Shown here in pieces: positions 54,444 to 63,235 of a stretch of DNA of 64,000 nucleotides; the stretch's first letter is position 1, and each line of letters opens with the position of its first letter. The DNA lies in NCBI RefSeq assembly GCF_000381345.1, contig NZ_KB906417.1, positions 1-64,000 of the forward strand, written 5' to 3'. Origin of the DNA: Deinococcus apachensis DSM 19763 (GTDB lineage Bacteria; Deinococcota; Deinococci; Deinococcales; Deinococcaceae). The notes beneath the pieces are model-generated. The model ran no database searches and was not told the origin of the DNA. It was given only the letters and a program-made list of their open reading frames with translations. The position numbers and the translations under genes were made by a program.

Positions 54444-56042
54444 CTACTTCTTGCTGACCTTCTCGAACTGCACGTCGCCGTTCGCGTTGCGGTTGAAGCC
54501 CATCACGTTCGTGCTCAGGACGACCGGCTTGTACGGCTGGTAGAGGATCGCGTAGGGCCCCTCCTTCACCATCAGCTCGGTGAGTTGCTTGTAGAGGGCC
54601 GCGCGCTTGGTCTGGTTCGTCTCGACGGCGGCAGCCTGCGCGAGCTTGCTGGCCTGGGGATTGTTCCAGCTGTTGCGCCAGGCGAGCGACTTCGCGTTGT
54701 AGTCGGACAGCGGCGTGCCGTTGCCGTCGGGGTCGGGGTAGTCCGGGCTCCAGCCCACCTGGATCAGCGGGGCTTTCTGGGCGCGGTAGGCGGTGAGCAA
54801 CTCGGCATTCACGAGCTGGCGGATGTTGGCCTTGATCCCCACCTTGGCGAGGTCCGACTGGATCTTGGCGGCGAGGTCCTGGCAGGGCACGCCGCCCGAG
54901 CACGCCCCGGTGCTCACCAGGAAGTCCACCGTGAAGCCGTTCGGCTTGCCCGCCGCCTTGAGGAGCGCCCGCGCCTTCGCCGGGTCGTAGGGGTAGGGCG
55001 TCGCCGGGTTCGAGCCAGCCAACCCGATGGGAATGATGGTCTGGGTCTTGCGCCCCAGGCCCTGGAGCAGGTTCTTGATGATCCCGTCCTGGTCGATGGC
55101 GTAGCGCACCGCCTCCCGCACCCGGGGGTCCTCGAAGGGCGAGCCCTTGGCCGAATTCATGCCCAGGTACGCGAGCTGGAAGGTGCCGCTCTTGAGGGTC
55201 TTCAGCTTGGGGTTATTCTGCGCGGCCTTGAAGGCGTCCGGCGTGTAGTCCCAGGCGACGTCAATCTCGCCCGAGTTCAGCGCCGATTGCTGCGCCGACG
55301 ATTCGAGCATGTAGCGCAGGATCACCCGCTGGATGCTGGCCGAGCGCCGGAACGCCTGAGGGTTGGCGTCGAGCGCCACCTGCGCGCTGCGGTCCCAGCG
55401 GTTGAGGGTGAAGGGCCCCGACCCCGCCGAGTGGTCCTTGAGCCAGCCGCTGCCGTAGTCCCCGTTCTGCTCGTGCGCCTTCGCTTCCGCCGAGTCCACC
55501 ACGCCGCCCACGTTGAAGGTCAGCAGGGCGAGCACGATGTTGGGGTTGGCGGTCTTCGGGAGGTCCATGACCACCGTGCGGGCGTTCGGGGCGGTGACCG
55601 AGCCGACTTTGAGATTCGCCACGTCGGTCAGCAGGAAGCTGGAGGACGTCTTGAGGGCGATCACCCGGTTGAGCGAGTACACGACGTCGGCAGCGGTGAC
55701 GGGTCGTCCAGTGCTGAACTTCGCGTTCCTCAGCGTGAAGGTGATCCGCGAGCCGGTGGCTGTGGGGGTGACTTTCCAACTCGACGCCAGCCGGGGCCGC
55801 AGGGTCTGGAGGTCGTTGCCCTCGTAGGCGACGAGGGTGTCGTAGAGGTTGCCGGTGATCAGCGAGCCGGAGAATTCGTATGACACGCCGGGGTCAAGCG
55901 TGATCAGGTCGGAGAAGTCGCCGCCGATGACGAGGGTGCTCTGGCGTCCCGACTGCGCGCCCGCTGCGGTCAGGCCGAGGGCCAGCGCGAGCGTGAGGGT
56001 CCGGGCGCTCCAAGTCAGGGCTGCTGTTGCCGCGTCCTTCAT
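54444..56042 (-). CDS. Periplasmic solute-binding protein (SBP family 5, peptide/nickel type)
   Basis: ATG 56040-56042 follows GGGGAGG and gives 532 residues. The first 30 (MKDAATAALTWSARTLTLAL and onward to AAGAQ) are a Sec signal peptide. LVIGGDFSDLITLDPGVSYE and LRPRLASSWKVTPTATGSRI are typical family-5 openings, and FTLRNAKFSTGRPVTAADVV is the signature. DPRVREAVRYAIDQDGIIKN and IQVGWSPDYPDPDGNGTPLS occur in the C-terminal half. It captures an oligopeptide-like ligand for the two permeases. The ligand cannot be deduced. The operon start has a strong palindrome at 56064. Confidence 0.93.
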   Translation of the reverse strand: MKDAATAALTWSARTLTLALALGLTAAGAQSGRQSTLVIGGDFSDLITLDPGVSYEFSGSLITGNLYDTLVAYEGNDLQTLRPRLASSWKVTPTATGSRITFTLRNAKFSTGRPVTAADVVYSLNRVIALKTSSSFLLTDVANLKVGSVTAPNARTVVMDLPKTANPNIVLALLTFNVGGVVDSAEAKAHEQNGDYGSGWLKDHSAGSGPFTLNRWDRSAQVALDANPQAFRRSASIQRVILRYMLESSAQQSALNSGEIDVAWDYTPDAFKAAQNNPKLKTLKSGTFQLAYLGMNSAKGSPFEDPRVREAVRYAIDQDGIIKNLLQGLGRKTQTIIPIGLAGSNPATPYPYDPAKARALLKAAGKPNGFTVDFLVSTGACSGGVPCQDLAAKIQSDLAKVGIKANIRQLVNAELLTAYRAQKAPLIQVGWSPDYPDPDGNGTPLSDYNAKSLAWRNSWNNPQASKLAQAAAVETNQTKRAALYKQLTELMVKEGPYAILYQPYKPVVLSTNVMGFNRNANGDVQFEKVSKK

Positions 56043-56063
56043 AAGTTGACCTCCCCAAGGGTG

Positions 56064-56081
56064 TGCTGACAAATGTCAGCA
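56064..56081 (-). promoter_or_regulatory. 18-bp perfect palindrome, candidate operator of the ABC operon
   Basis: TGCTGACA-AA-TGTCAGCA is a perfect dyad 22 bp before the binding-protein start codon, placed to overlap the transcription start or early leader. It is a likely repressor site; the protein is not encoded nearby. Confidence 0.55.
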
Positions 56082-56436
56082 TCCGACTTTTGACGTGTTG
56101 GTTCGTTCTCTTTCTACACCATCGCCGCAGGGGGGGGACGCCGGAGCCTTGATGGACAGTCCGGGCACCCGGCCCCCCTGCCTTCACATGACTCTGTCCA
56201 GCCGGGTATACCCCAGTCTGACGAACGTTCCCTCTCGACGGCTTCACACGCCAGAAATCTGCCCGGGTGCTCGTTTGGGTTTCCACAGAACATCCGCCAC
56301 GCGAAGGCCAGCGCCAGAGAACCAAAAGCGAGGTACTCTCACTGTTCGCGTACCACTGATTCACCGTCACTCAGTGGTACGGGTTGACGAAGGGGAAACG
56401 TGGGGGCGCGAAACGAGCCCTTGTGCGTACTTACTG
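56082..56436. other. Intergenic, 355 bp
   Basis: No gene is evident. GTACCACTGA-type sequence occurs twice in inverted orientation around 56350-56382 (GTACCACTGATT and TCAGTGGTAC), a short dyad near the end of the next gene that may act in termination or regulation. Confidence 0.5.
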
Positions 56437-57810
56437 TCAGCGATTGACCGGGGGCTGTCCTCCAGCCTGCGGGTAGCGTGCCACTTCCTCCACCCGGTAC
56501 CGCAAGTTGAAATCGCCCCGAGTGTCCGCGCTGCCATTGCGGGTGGACGCGTCATCATGCGACCCTCGACCGAAGTTCGTGGATGACGTGTACATTCGGT
56601 TCAGTGTGCCGAGGCGGTCGTTGCCGTCCACCAGGCACTGAAGGTCGGCCACGGAGGTGTCATTCTGCTCGGCTTCCGCCTCCGTGTCGCGGAAGCGGCC
56701 GTCACAGTCATCCTCCCAGCCGGTCGTCTGCACGCTCCACGACCCGTTCTCCGGCACGATGAACGTCACCGACCGCCGGATCTGAATGGTGTCGCCGTCA
56801 TCCACGTCCCCCAGCCCGCGCACCTCGAACCAGGTGCTGCCCGCCCGTACCCAGAAGTTCCACTCCCCGGACGCGCCAGGATCATGGTCCTGGTTGATCC
56901 GCAGGCTGTCGAACGTGACCCGCAGCTGCCGGAACCGGGGAGAGCCCCCCAGTGGCAGGGTTGGGCGCCGATCCACCTCCTGCCAGCCCACGGCGAGCAC
57001 CGCCCCGAAGCGGAGATTTGGATCGGGGTTCCCCAGCGCGAGTGGGTAGACCACGTGCACGCGGGTGGGGTTGTTCGCTGGCTGGGGCGTGAGGGTGGGG
57101 CGTGGACCGCCGTAGGGAAGCGACAGGACCTCAGCACGCAGCTGGTTGCGGCGCAGGAGAGTGTCTGCAAACGGTTTGGGAGGCAGGGGAACGTCGAACT
57201 CGTAATTCTGGGTGGCGACCGGCGAGCGGTAATACCCGCTGCGCCCGTGTACGTACACGTACGTCCGGTTCGTCAGGGCGGGCATGGTCTGGCCAGGGAA
57301 CAGGGTGGGTTCCAGGCGCGTGAACGCCACGGCTTTGGGCGGGTGAATCTCCGTGCGGTAGGGCGGGTGACCGCAGTCGAAGATCCAACGGCCCATCATC
57401 CAGACCCGGTCCCCAGCCACCGGCCAGAACTGCGGGGGGAAATACCGGGTCTCCCACTCCATCTCCATCTGGCGCTGGCCCGCCTCAACGTCATTGGCAT
57501 CGCTGTGCAGGCCCTGGGAGGCGGGGTCCAGCACGACGTCATAGTTCCAGTCGTGGCTGGTGTGATTCGCGGGGTTGTCCTCGTGCGTGACCTTGCTTAG
57601 GGTGACAGTGCCCTCCGCGACCCGGGGCTGATCGCTGGCTTCCACGCTCACCCATTGCGGGTCGATGCGGCTGAGGGTGCCGGTCTTGCATCCACGGGTG
57701 AGCGCGTCGGTGTTGTTCACCAGCGGAGCGGGCTGGGAGTGAGTAACGCCGGCCACGGTGAGGGCCAGGGCCAGGCCGAGAAACATGCGGCTGATCGACT
57801 TCTTCTGCAT
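56437..57810 (-). CDS. Secreted hypothetical protein
   Basis: From the ATG at 57808-57810, preceded by a GGGGG ribosome site, the 457-residue product starts MQKKSISRMFLGLALALTVA, a clear signal peptide ending near THSQP. The mature part is Trp/Tyr/Pro-rich and beta-like: HDWNYDVVLDPASQGLHSDA, EWETRYFPPQFWPVAGDRVW, MMGRWIFDCGHPPYRTEIHP. A few cysteines could form disulfides. No known domain is recognised; the HDWNYDV..D..GRWIFDCGH..TEIHP order hints at a metal or glycan-binding surface. It is alone, with long gaps on both sides. Confidence 0.82.
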   Translation of the reverse strand: MQKKSISRMFLGLALALTVAGVTHSQPAPLVNNTDALTRGCKTGTLSRIDPQWVSVEASDQPRVAEGTVTLSKVTHEDNPANHTSHDWNYDVVLDPASQGLHSDANDVEAGQRQMEMEWETRYFPPQFWPVAGDRVWMMGRWIFDCGHPPYRTEIHPPKAVAFTRLEPTLFPGQTMPALTNRTYVYVHGRSGYYRSPVATQNYEFDVPLPPKPFADTLLRRNQLRAEVLSLPYGGPRPTLTPQPANNPTRVHVVYPLALGNPDPNLRFGAVLAVGWQEVDRRPTLPLGGSPRFRQLRVTFDSLRINQDHDPGASGEWNFWVRAGSTWFEVRGLGDVDDGDTIQIRRSVTFIVPENGSWSVQTTGWEDDCDGRFRDTEAEAEQNDTSVADLQCLVDGNDRLGTLNRMYTSSTNFGRGSHDDASTRNGSADTRGDFNLRYRVEEVARYPQAGGQPPVNR

Positions 57811-58504
57811 AAAGGCCCCCACGGGTCGGGTGAGACAGAGACAAAGGTGAAGGGCGGGGGAAAGGGCCTACACCCTTCGCGGGTGCGGCGAGTAAGTAGG
57901 CGTGGCCGGGGTTCCCAAACCAAAGCGCTCGTAGCCGTTACCCCAGTCCATGCTGCTGCTGTTATCAGTAGCCGGGCGAGCCTGTTCCGGAAATGCTCCG
58001 GAGAGCGTCGGCGTGAGGGTCTGGAATAACCTTGCCGCCGTCTCTGATGACCCGGGACTGGCCGCGCGAGTGAAGACGCGGCGCATGATTCATGGGGGGG
58101 AGTTGGCGGTTGAGGATCTGGACTGAACATCTGCAGGCTAGGCGCTTCCTCCCAGTGAGCGTCATCGTGAACCGGGGAGTTCTCGTGCGGGCAGACGGGT
58201 CACCTGCACCGGGGAGACCACAGCCGATCGTGTCGGCACCGTGTGGGTAGTAGACGCGCCCGGTTAAGGGGACCGCTGGTGGTTCTCTCGGAACGGACGT
58301 ATGAAGTCTGTGCCCGATCGCCAACCGCTGGCCTGGCGATAGGTGTCGGGTGGGAGTGTTCCGCCGCCGCTCCTGTCAGACTGCGCTTAGGGCAACAGAG
58401 CCGCATGCAGGCCGTCCTGATGGGCAGTTTATTGACGGAAGGGGAGAGGGTCATGGCGCGTGAGCACAGGGACTAAGGCCGCACGGGTGGCCGGGTCTCC
58501 GCCC
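57811..58504. other. About 700 bp without a recognisable gene
   Basis: No frame shows domain, signal or codon evidence. It would include the promoter of the secreted protein gene on the minus strand. Confidence 0.5.
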
Positions 58505-58682
58505 TGGCGCTGATTGAGGCGATGCCCGGACTGGTCGTCGTAATGGACGTGCGCGGATCGGCGCGGAAGGTCAACGCGCGCTGGCGGAGCTTCACTGGCC
58601 TGAGCCTGGGGCAGACGTTGGGCTACGGCTGGCTGGAGGCGTTGGAACCGGGCGACCGCCTCCAGGCCAGGGCTGCCTGGTC
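58505..58682 (+). pseudogene. PAS-domain fragment of a sensor kinase
   Basis: The plus strand encodes LIEAMPGLVVVMDVRGSARK, NARWRSFTGLSLGQTLGYGW and LEALEPGDRLQARAAW, the first two thirds of a PAS domain of the kind found before histidine kinases (NxxWxxyTGls..qxxGxGWlxxvhPdDr). Nothing kinase-like follows; at about 58680 it joins an unrelated minus-strand fragment. It is a relic. Confidence 0.65.
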
Positions 58683-58887
58683 AAACACCGCTTTCAGGGC
58701 GCCCGTGATAGCGCTGGCGTCAAAGCGCAAAGCCTTGAGAATGCTCCCGAGGGCGTCGGCTCCGAGGCTGAAGACGTCGGACAGGGGCTGCGCGATGGTG
58801 TTCACACCGAAGCCCAAACCATTCAGGATGAATCCCATGGCGCCCGCGCTGAGGTTAAATACTGCTTTGAGCGCTCCAGTGATCGCT
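58680..58887 (-). pseudogene. Fragment of a repeat-rich protein
   Basis: The minus strand has an open stretch of about 70 codons with two copies of AITGALKAVF, 57 residues apart, and helical repeat units such as LSAGAMGFILNGLGFGVNTI and LGADALGSILKALRFDASAI. Similar amphipathic GxGxxxxxI/AL repeats occur in large Deinococcus proteins as I remember them; the fragment has no start or end of its own and begins just after two stops. Confidence 0.5.
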
Positions 58888-60099
58888 CATTACACCTCCT
58901 ACCAGGGAGGCACGGCGTACAGGACAGTTTCAGAGCGATCCTGCACGAGTGAGTGGGCTGCAACATACCTTGACTGTATATTGCAGTTTTCCTTTGGACC
59001 AGGGGTCAAAATGGTTTCTCGAACCCACCCCCTCCAGAGTATGTCTACGGTATCGGGGTGTAAAATATTTGACCCTGCGGAACGCAGCAGGAACCTCAAG
59101 CCTGACCTGCAATGAGTGTAGTCCTATTTTTGCTAAATGATAGTGAAGGTCTCTGCTAAACTTAACGCAGCCTATATGATTGATGAAAAAGTTTACTGGA
59201 CTTCCCTGACATCTTGCAATTTAGGTTGAGGGGGCGAGAAGTGCGTGCTGAAAGGCGTCGAGCGCGTCCAGCTCCAGTTGAAGTGCTTGACGACGCACTT
59301 CGGGGACGAACGAGAACCGCACGGCTCTCGCCAGATCGCCCCAGTCGGGCCAGGTGCATGCTCTCTCCACGGGCAGATCGAGGTTCTGGAGATGGCAGAG
59401 CAGGAAGGCCATTCCAGAGACCCACACGCGCGTCGCGGTCGCGCTCGAGTTGGTGCTGTTGCCCATCGAGCAGCGGCAGGCCCAGGTGCTGGCCGAGCAC
59501 CTGCGGGAGAACTGGGATGCCGTGCCCACCAAGGGCGAGAAGTCCGCTGAGGGTCCATAAGACGTGAAAACCGTAGTTGCCTGCAGACACTCCTCTAGAG
59601 GATGAAAGCTGTCCGAGGTTATGCCGAGGGGTGCTCAAGTGGACGTGATCGCACGTGACTTCAGGCCGAATCCCAGAACGTATCCCCAGTTGTTGTAGTT
59701 TTTAGCGTCAAGGTGTAGCTTCTTTACACCGCGTGTCACATTGACTGGCACGCCCAGGCGCAGGACAGCTACCTGCCTCTCCCCCTCATCCGGGCCCGCC
59801 CCCTCCCTCGACCGGCCTGACGGCCGGATCAGCCCGCACACCCAGCGGCGGGGAAGGGGCGTGAATGATGGATCAGCTGTCGATGGATGACTGCGGTTCC
59901 TGAACCCGCCAAGTCGTCAAGCTCGCATCCGGAGGCAATTGGCCGGTCGAGCTGACCTGAGCGTTTGGGCGTTTCCCCTCCGCGCGGCCCCGTCGCCTCT
60001 TCTCCCGCCGTCCCTCTTCGGGACGTCGTGGGACTGAGGCCGCGAGCTTCCACCGCGTTCATGGGGCGGCCTGAACGTTGCTGTCCCCAGGGAGTGCCC
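58888..60099. other. 1.2-kb decayed stretch with weak protein-like fragments
   Basis: No intact gene is seen. On the minus strand about 59221-59420 reads LQNLDLPVERACTWPDWGDL then LARAVRFSFVPEVRRQALQL, and about 59640-59760 reads GVPVNVTRGVKKLHLDAKNY then NNWGYVLGFGLKSR; both look like pieces of genes but are not identifiable. A CCGGCC-TGAC-GGCCGG stem lies at 59812-59827. Confidence 0.45.
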
Positions 60100-61164
60100 A
60101 TGACCGCAACGACACATTCGATCCGCACCATGCAAGCCGTCGTTCAGAACGCGTACGGCCCCGCCGAGGTGCTCAAGCTCAGCACCGTGAACCGCGCAGC
60201 CGTCCGTGAAGACCGCGTTCTGCTCCGCGTTCATGCCGCTTCGGCCCACATCGGCGACTGGCACATGATGACCGGCACCCCCTCCCTGATGCGCGTCCTG
60301 GGCTTCGGTCTCCGCGCGCCCACCACCCGCATCCGGGGCACCGATGTGGCTGGTCAAGTGACCGAGATTGGACAACACGTGACCCAGTTCCAGGTGGGGG
60401 ACCAGGTGTACGGCATCTGCGACGGGGCCTTCGCCGAGTATGCGAGCGCCGATCCGGCCCGGCTCGCCCACAAGCCCGCCAACCTGACCTTCGAGCAGGC
60501 CGCCGCCGTCCCCACCTCCGCCGCCACGGCGCTGCACGCGCTTAGGGACGCCGGGCAGGTGCAACCCGGACAGCGTGTGCTGATCATCGGGGCGGGCGGA
60601 GCGGTAGGCACCTTCGCGGTGCAACTTGCCAAGGCGTTCGGTGCGCACGTCACCGGCGTCGTCAGCACGTCCAAGCTGGAGTTGGTGCGCTCCATCGGGG
60701 CGGACGAGGTGATCGACTACACCCGGCAGGACTTCACCCGACTGGCCGCACGCTACGACCTGATCCTGGACATCGCCGGGAACCGTCCCCTACCTAAGCT
60801 TCGGCGCGTCCTAACCCCCACAGGCACCCTGGTACTGGTGGGGGGGGAACGTGGTGGGAGGGTGCTGGGCGGGATGGATCGTACCCTTCGGGCCCTCGCG
60901 CTGTCTCCCTTCAGCAGGCAGAACCTGCGCGGCGTGATGTCCACCACCTCCACCCAGGACCTGAATGATCTGCGAAACCTGATCGAGGCGGGTCAGCTCG
61001 TCCCGGTCATCACCCGGACCTACCGCCTTGACGAGACCGCCGACGCCATCCGTGCTGTAGCGGAGGGACACGGGCGGGGAAAGGTGGTCATCTCGGTGTA
61101 CGACGGTGCGAGCACGCTTCCAGCGCAGCGGTTGCCGTCCGTGCACGCCCCGCCGGGGGCATGA
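60100..61164 (+). CDS. Zinc-independent MDR oxidoreductase (quinone-oxidoreductase-like)
   Basis: From ATG 60100 the 354-residue product is a medium-chain dehydrogenase/reductase. The catalytic half begins MQAVVQNAYGPAEVLKLSTV and has GTDVAGQVTEIGQHVTQFQV followed by GDQVYGICDGAFAEYA. The nucleotide fold has AGQVQPGQRVLIIGAGGAVG, and GVVSTSKLELVRSIGADEVI follows. The zinc-binding Cys/His set of alcohol dehydrogenases is absent, as in zeta-crystallin-like enzymes that reduce quinones or enones with NADPH. It leads a short plus-strand group with two membrane proteins. Confidence 0.9.
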   Translation: MTATTHSIRTMQAVVQNAYGPAEVLKLSTVNRAAVREDRVLLRVHAASAHIGDWHMMTGTPSLMRVLGFGLRAPTTRIRGTDVAGQVTEIGQHVTQFQVGDQVYGICDGAFAEYASADPARLAHKPANLTFEQAAAVPTSAATALHALRDAGQVQPGQRVLIIGAGGAVGTFAVQLAKAFGAHVTGVVSTSKLELVRSIGADEVIDYTRQDFTRLAARYDLILDIAGNRPLPKLRRVLTPTGTLVLVGGERGGRVLGGMDRTLRALALSPFSRQNLRGVMSTTSTQDLNDLRNLIEAGQLVPVITRTYRLDETADAIRAVAEGHGRGKVVISVYDGASTLPAQRLPSVHAPPGA

Positions 61165-61248
61165 CGTGGTGCCTGATCCCCCGTCACCCCCTGAACTTGC
61201 CGTCTTCCCACGCTCCTCTGTGCGTGGACTGAGATCAAGGAGAACGCC

Positions 61249-61929
61249 ATGACCCTCACCGCTCCAACCCTCATTCGTTGGTCAGGATTAGCAGCCCTGG
61301 TGGCAGGGCTCTATTTCGCGGCCATTCAGCCGATCCATCCCCCTGACGTGCTCGCATCCGTCACCACCACAGCCTGGGCCGTCATCACCCCCTTGAAGAC
61401 GGTCATGTGCCTGCTCTTTCTGCTCGGTCTTGTGGGGCTTTACACCCGGCAACTGCACAAGGTCGGTTGGCTGGGTCTGGCTGGCTACCTGCTGCTCAGC
61501 CTCTTCTGGGCGCTCCAGACAGCCTTGATCTTTACCGAAGCCTTTATCCTGCCACCCCTGGCGACGGTGGCGCCCAAGTTTGTGGACGGCGTCCTGGGCG
61601 TCGTCAGCGGGCATCCTACCGGGATGAACCTGGGCGCCCTCCCACTCCTCTTTGTGTTGGCGGCGATCCCGTACGTGTTCGGCGGCCTGCTGTTCGGCAT
61701 CGCGACGTTCCGCGCAGGCATCCTGCCTCGCGGAGCCGCCGGTCTGCTGGCCGTCGCGGCTGCGCTGACCCCCCTGGCGGCACTGCTCCCGCACTCGATT
61801 CAGCGCCTGGCGGGCATGCCGGTCGGGCTCGCTCTGGCCTGGCTGGGATACGCGCTCTGGTCGGAACGGCGCGAGAGCGCCGCAGCACTACAACTGGACC
61901 CAGGCAAGCCTCAGCTCCAGCGTACGTGA
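61249..61929 (+). CDS. Six-span membrane protein, unknown function
   Basis: A 226-residue protein after AAGGAG. It has about six hydrophobic segments (LIRWSGLAALVAGLYFAAI, VMCLLFLLGLVGLY, WLGLAGYLLLSLFWALQTAL, ALPLLFVLAAIPYVFGGLLF, AAGLLAVAAALTPLAALL, PVGLALAWLGYALW) and short loops. The pattern is that of small DUF-type inner membrane proteins next to oxidoreductase genes. It is likely co-transcribed with 60100, 84 bp upstream. Confidence 0.8.
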   Translation: MTLTAPTLIRWSGLAALVAGLYFAAIQPIHPPDVLASVTTTAWAVITPLKTVMCLLFLLGLVGLYTRQLHKVGWLGLAGYLLLSLFWALQTALIFTEAFILPPLATVAPKFVDGVLGVVSGHPTGMNLGALPLLFVLAAIPYVFGGLLFGIATFRAGILPRGAAGLLAVAAALTPLAALLPHSIQRLAGMPVGLALAWLGYALWSERRESAAALQLDPGKPQLQRT

Positions 61930-62142
61930 GGCCGGTCAACTCAGTGGACCGGCACGCAGTGAATAAGCGGTCACGCAGCCGCGGTCTCAGTTGGACTTGA
62001 GCGTCCCCGGGTGACCCATCACTAGCGAGTGAAGTTCGACGAGCACAACGGAGAATGGAGCCGTTTGGGGAACAACATCCCAAACGGCTCCGACTGGAGA
62101 ACGGTTCTAAAGCAACGTGCTCAGAGGTCTAAGGAGCTCAAT

Positions 62143-62883
62143 ATGAAAGCGACGGTCGACCTTCAAGGCCGAGCCCCTGATGGGCCTCCGTTCAAGGCTT
62201 CAGGAAGCTCCAGGCCCAAAAACGTCAGGGCAGCCGGGTGGCTCGTGCCCGCTGCCCTGCTTCTCTTGAGCGCTGTTCCGCTCACCTTCGGCAGCCTGCG
62301 TCTGATCGAGTTGTCGGGCGGCGCGGCCTTGATGCCGCCCAATGCCCGCTTCGTCGCCTCGCCCCTGCCGGTAGCGCTGCACATCGTTAGCGCCAGCGTG
62401 TATGCCCTCCTGGGTGCCTTCCAGTTCGCCAGCGGATTCCGGCGGCGCTGGCCCGGTTGGCACCGCGCGGCCGGGCGCGCCGTGGTGCTGAGCGGCCTGC
62501 TGGTAGGGCTGTCCGCGCTGTGGATGACCCTGTTCTACCCCCGCCCGGAGGGCACGGGTGAGCTGCTGTACGTCCTGCGCCTTCTGTTCGGGTGCGCCAT
62601 GATCGGGGCCATCGTGCTGGGCTTTGCTGCCATCCGGCGAGGAGACCTGCGCCAGCACCGCGCCTGGATGATGCGGGCATACGCGGTCGCTCTGGGGGCG
62701 GGCACGCAGGTCTTCACCGGGCTGGTCGGAGGGCTGATCCTGGGCCCACCAAACGCGCTGAGCGGGGCGCTGCTAATGGGCGCGGGCTGGGGCATCAACC
62801 TCGCGGTGGCTGAGTGGGTTATCCGCAAGCGGTCAGCTCCACCAGCCAGGATGGCATCAGCCGTCGTGTCCCCTCTGCCCTGA
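62143..62883 (+). CDS. DUF2306-like membrane protein
   Basis: ATG 62143 is preceded by AAGGAG; the earlier open frame has no support. The 246-residue product has about six to seven spans. The family-like core is PLPVALHIVSASVYALLGAF, QFASGFRRRWPGWHRAAGRA and RRGDLRQHRAWMMRAYAVAL, with His residues at membrane edges as in DUF2306 proteins. Function is unknown; quinone or heme association has been suggested for such His-bearing families but is not shown here. Confidence 0.82.
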   Translation: MKATVDLQGRAPDGPPFKASGSSRPKNVRAAGWLVPAALLLLSAVPLTFGSLRLIELSGGAALMPPNARFVASPLPVALHIVSASVYALLGAFQFASGFRRRWPGWHRAAGRAVVLSGLLVGLSALWMTLFYPRPEGTGELLYVLRLLFGCAMIGAIVLGFAAIRRGDLRQHRAWMMRAYAVALGAGTQVFTGLVGGLILGPPNALSGALLMGAGWGINLAVAEWVIRKRSAPPARMASAVVSPLP

Positions 62884-63025
62884 GGCTGGCCCAGACTTTC
62901 CCCGCGCTTGAGAAGATCATCGGTGAGCGCCTGGCGTTCGAGCTCTGTGACCGCCGAAGGACGTGCTGGCGGTTGCAGAGCGGCTGATGGGTGAAGGTGC
63001 AGCCTGATGCGCTTGCATACCGTGA
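62884..63025. other. Short intergenic stretch
   Basis: No gene is recognised between the membrane protein and the next possible small frame. Confidence 0.4.
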
Positions 63026-63235
63026 GTGAATTCTCACGAGTGCAGCGAGTTAGACCTTAACGGTGAGGATGGAGGGCTCATCTGGGTCGAGCAGCGGCGG
63101 ACACAGCGACGCGTGATCGTGCTGGCGTGGCTGGTGCTAGCACTCTTCTATCTCTGCGTGGCCGTCCTTGGAGGATGGCTGGTCGTGATGATGGACTGGC
63201 CCAGTTTTGTAGACGAAGCTGACTGGAGACTCGAC
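63026..63235 (+). CDS. Possible small membrane protein cut by IS3
   Basis: From GTG 63026 the frame encodes an acidic start, a basic run (EQRRTQRRVIVLAW) and one hydrophobic span (VLALFYLCVAVLGGWLVVMM). It then runs into the end of the IS3 gene on the other strand, where continuation is meaningless. It may be the 5' part of a gene interrupted by the insertion. Confidence 0.3.
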
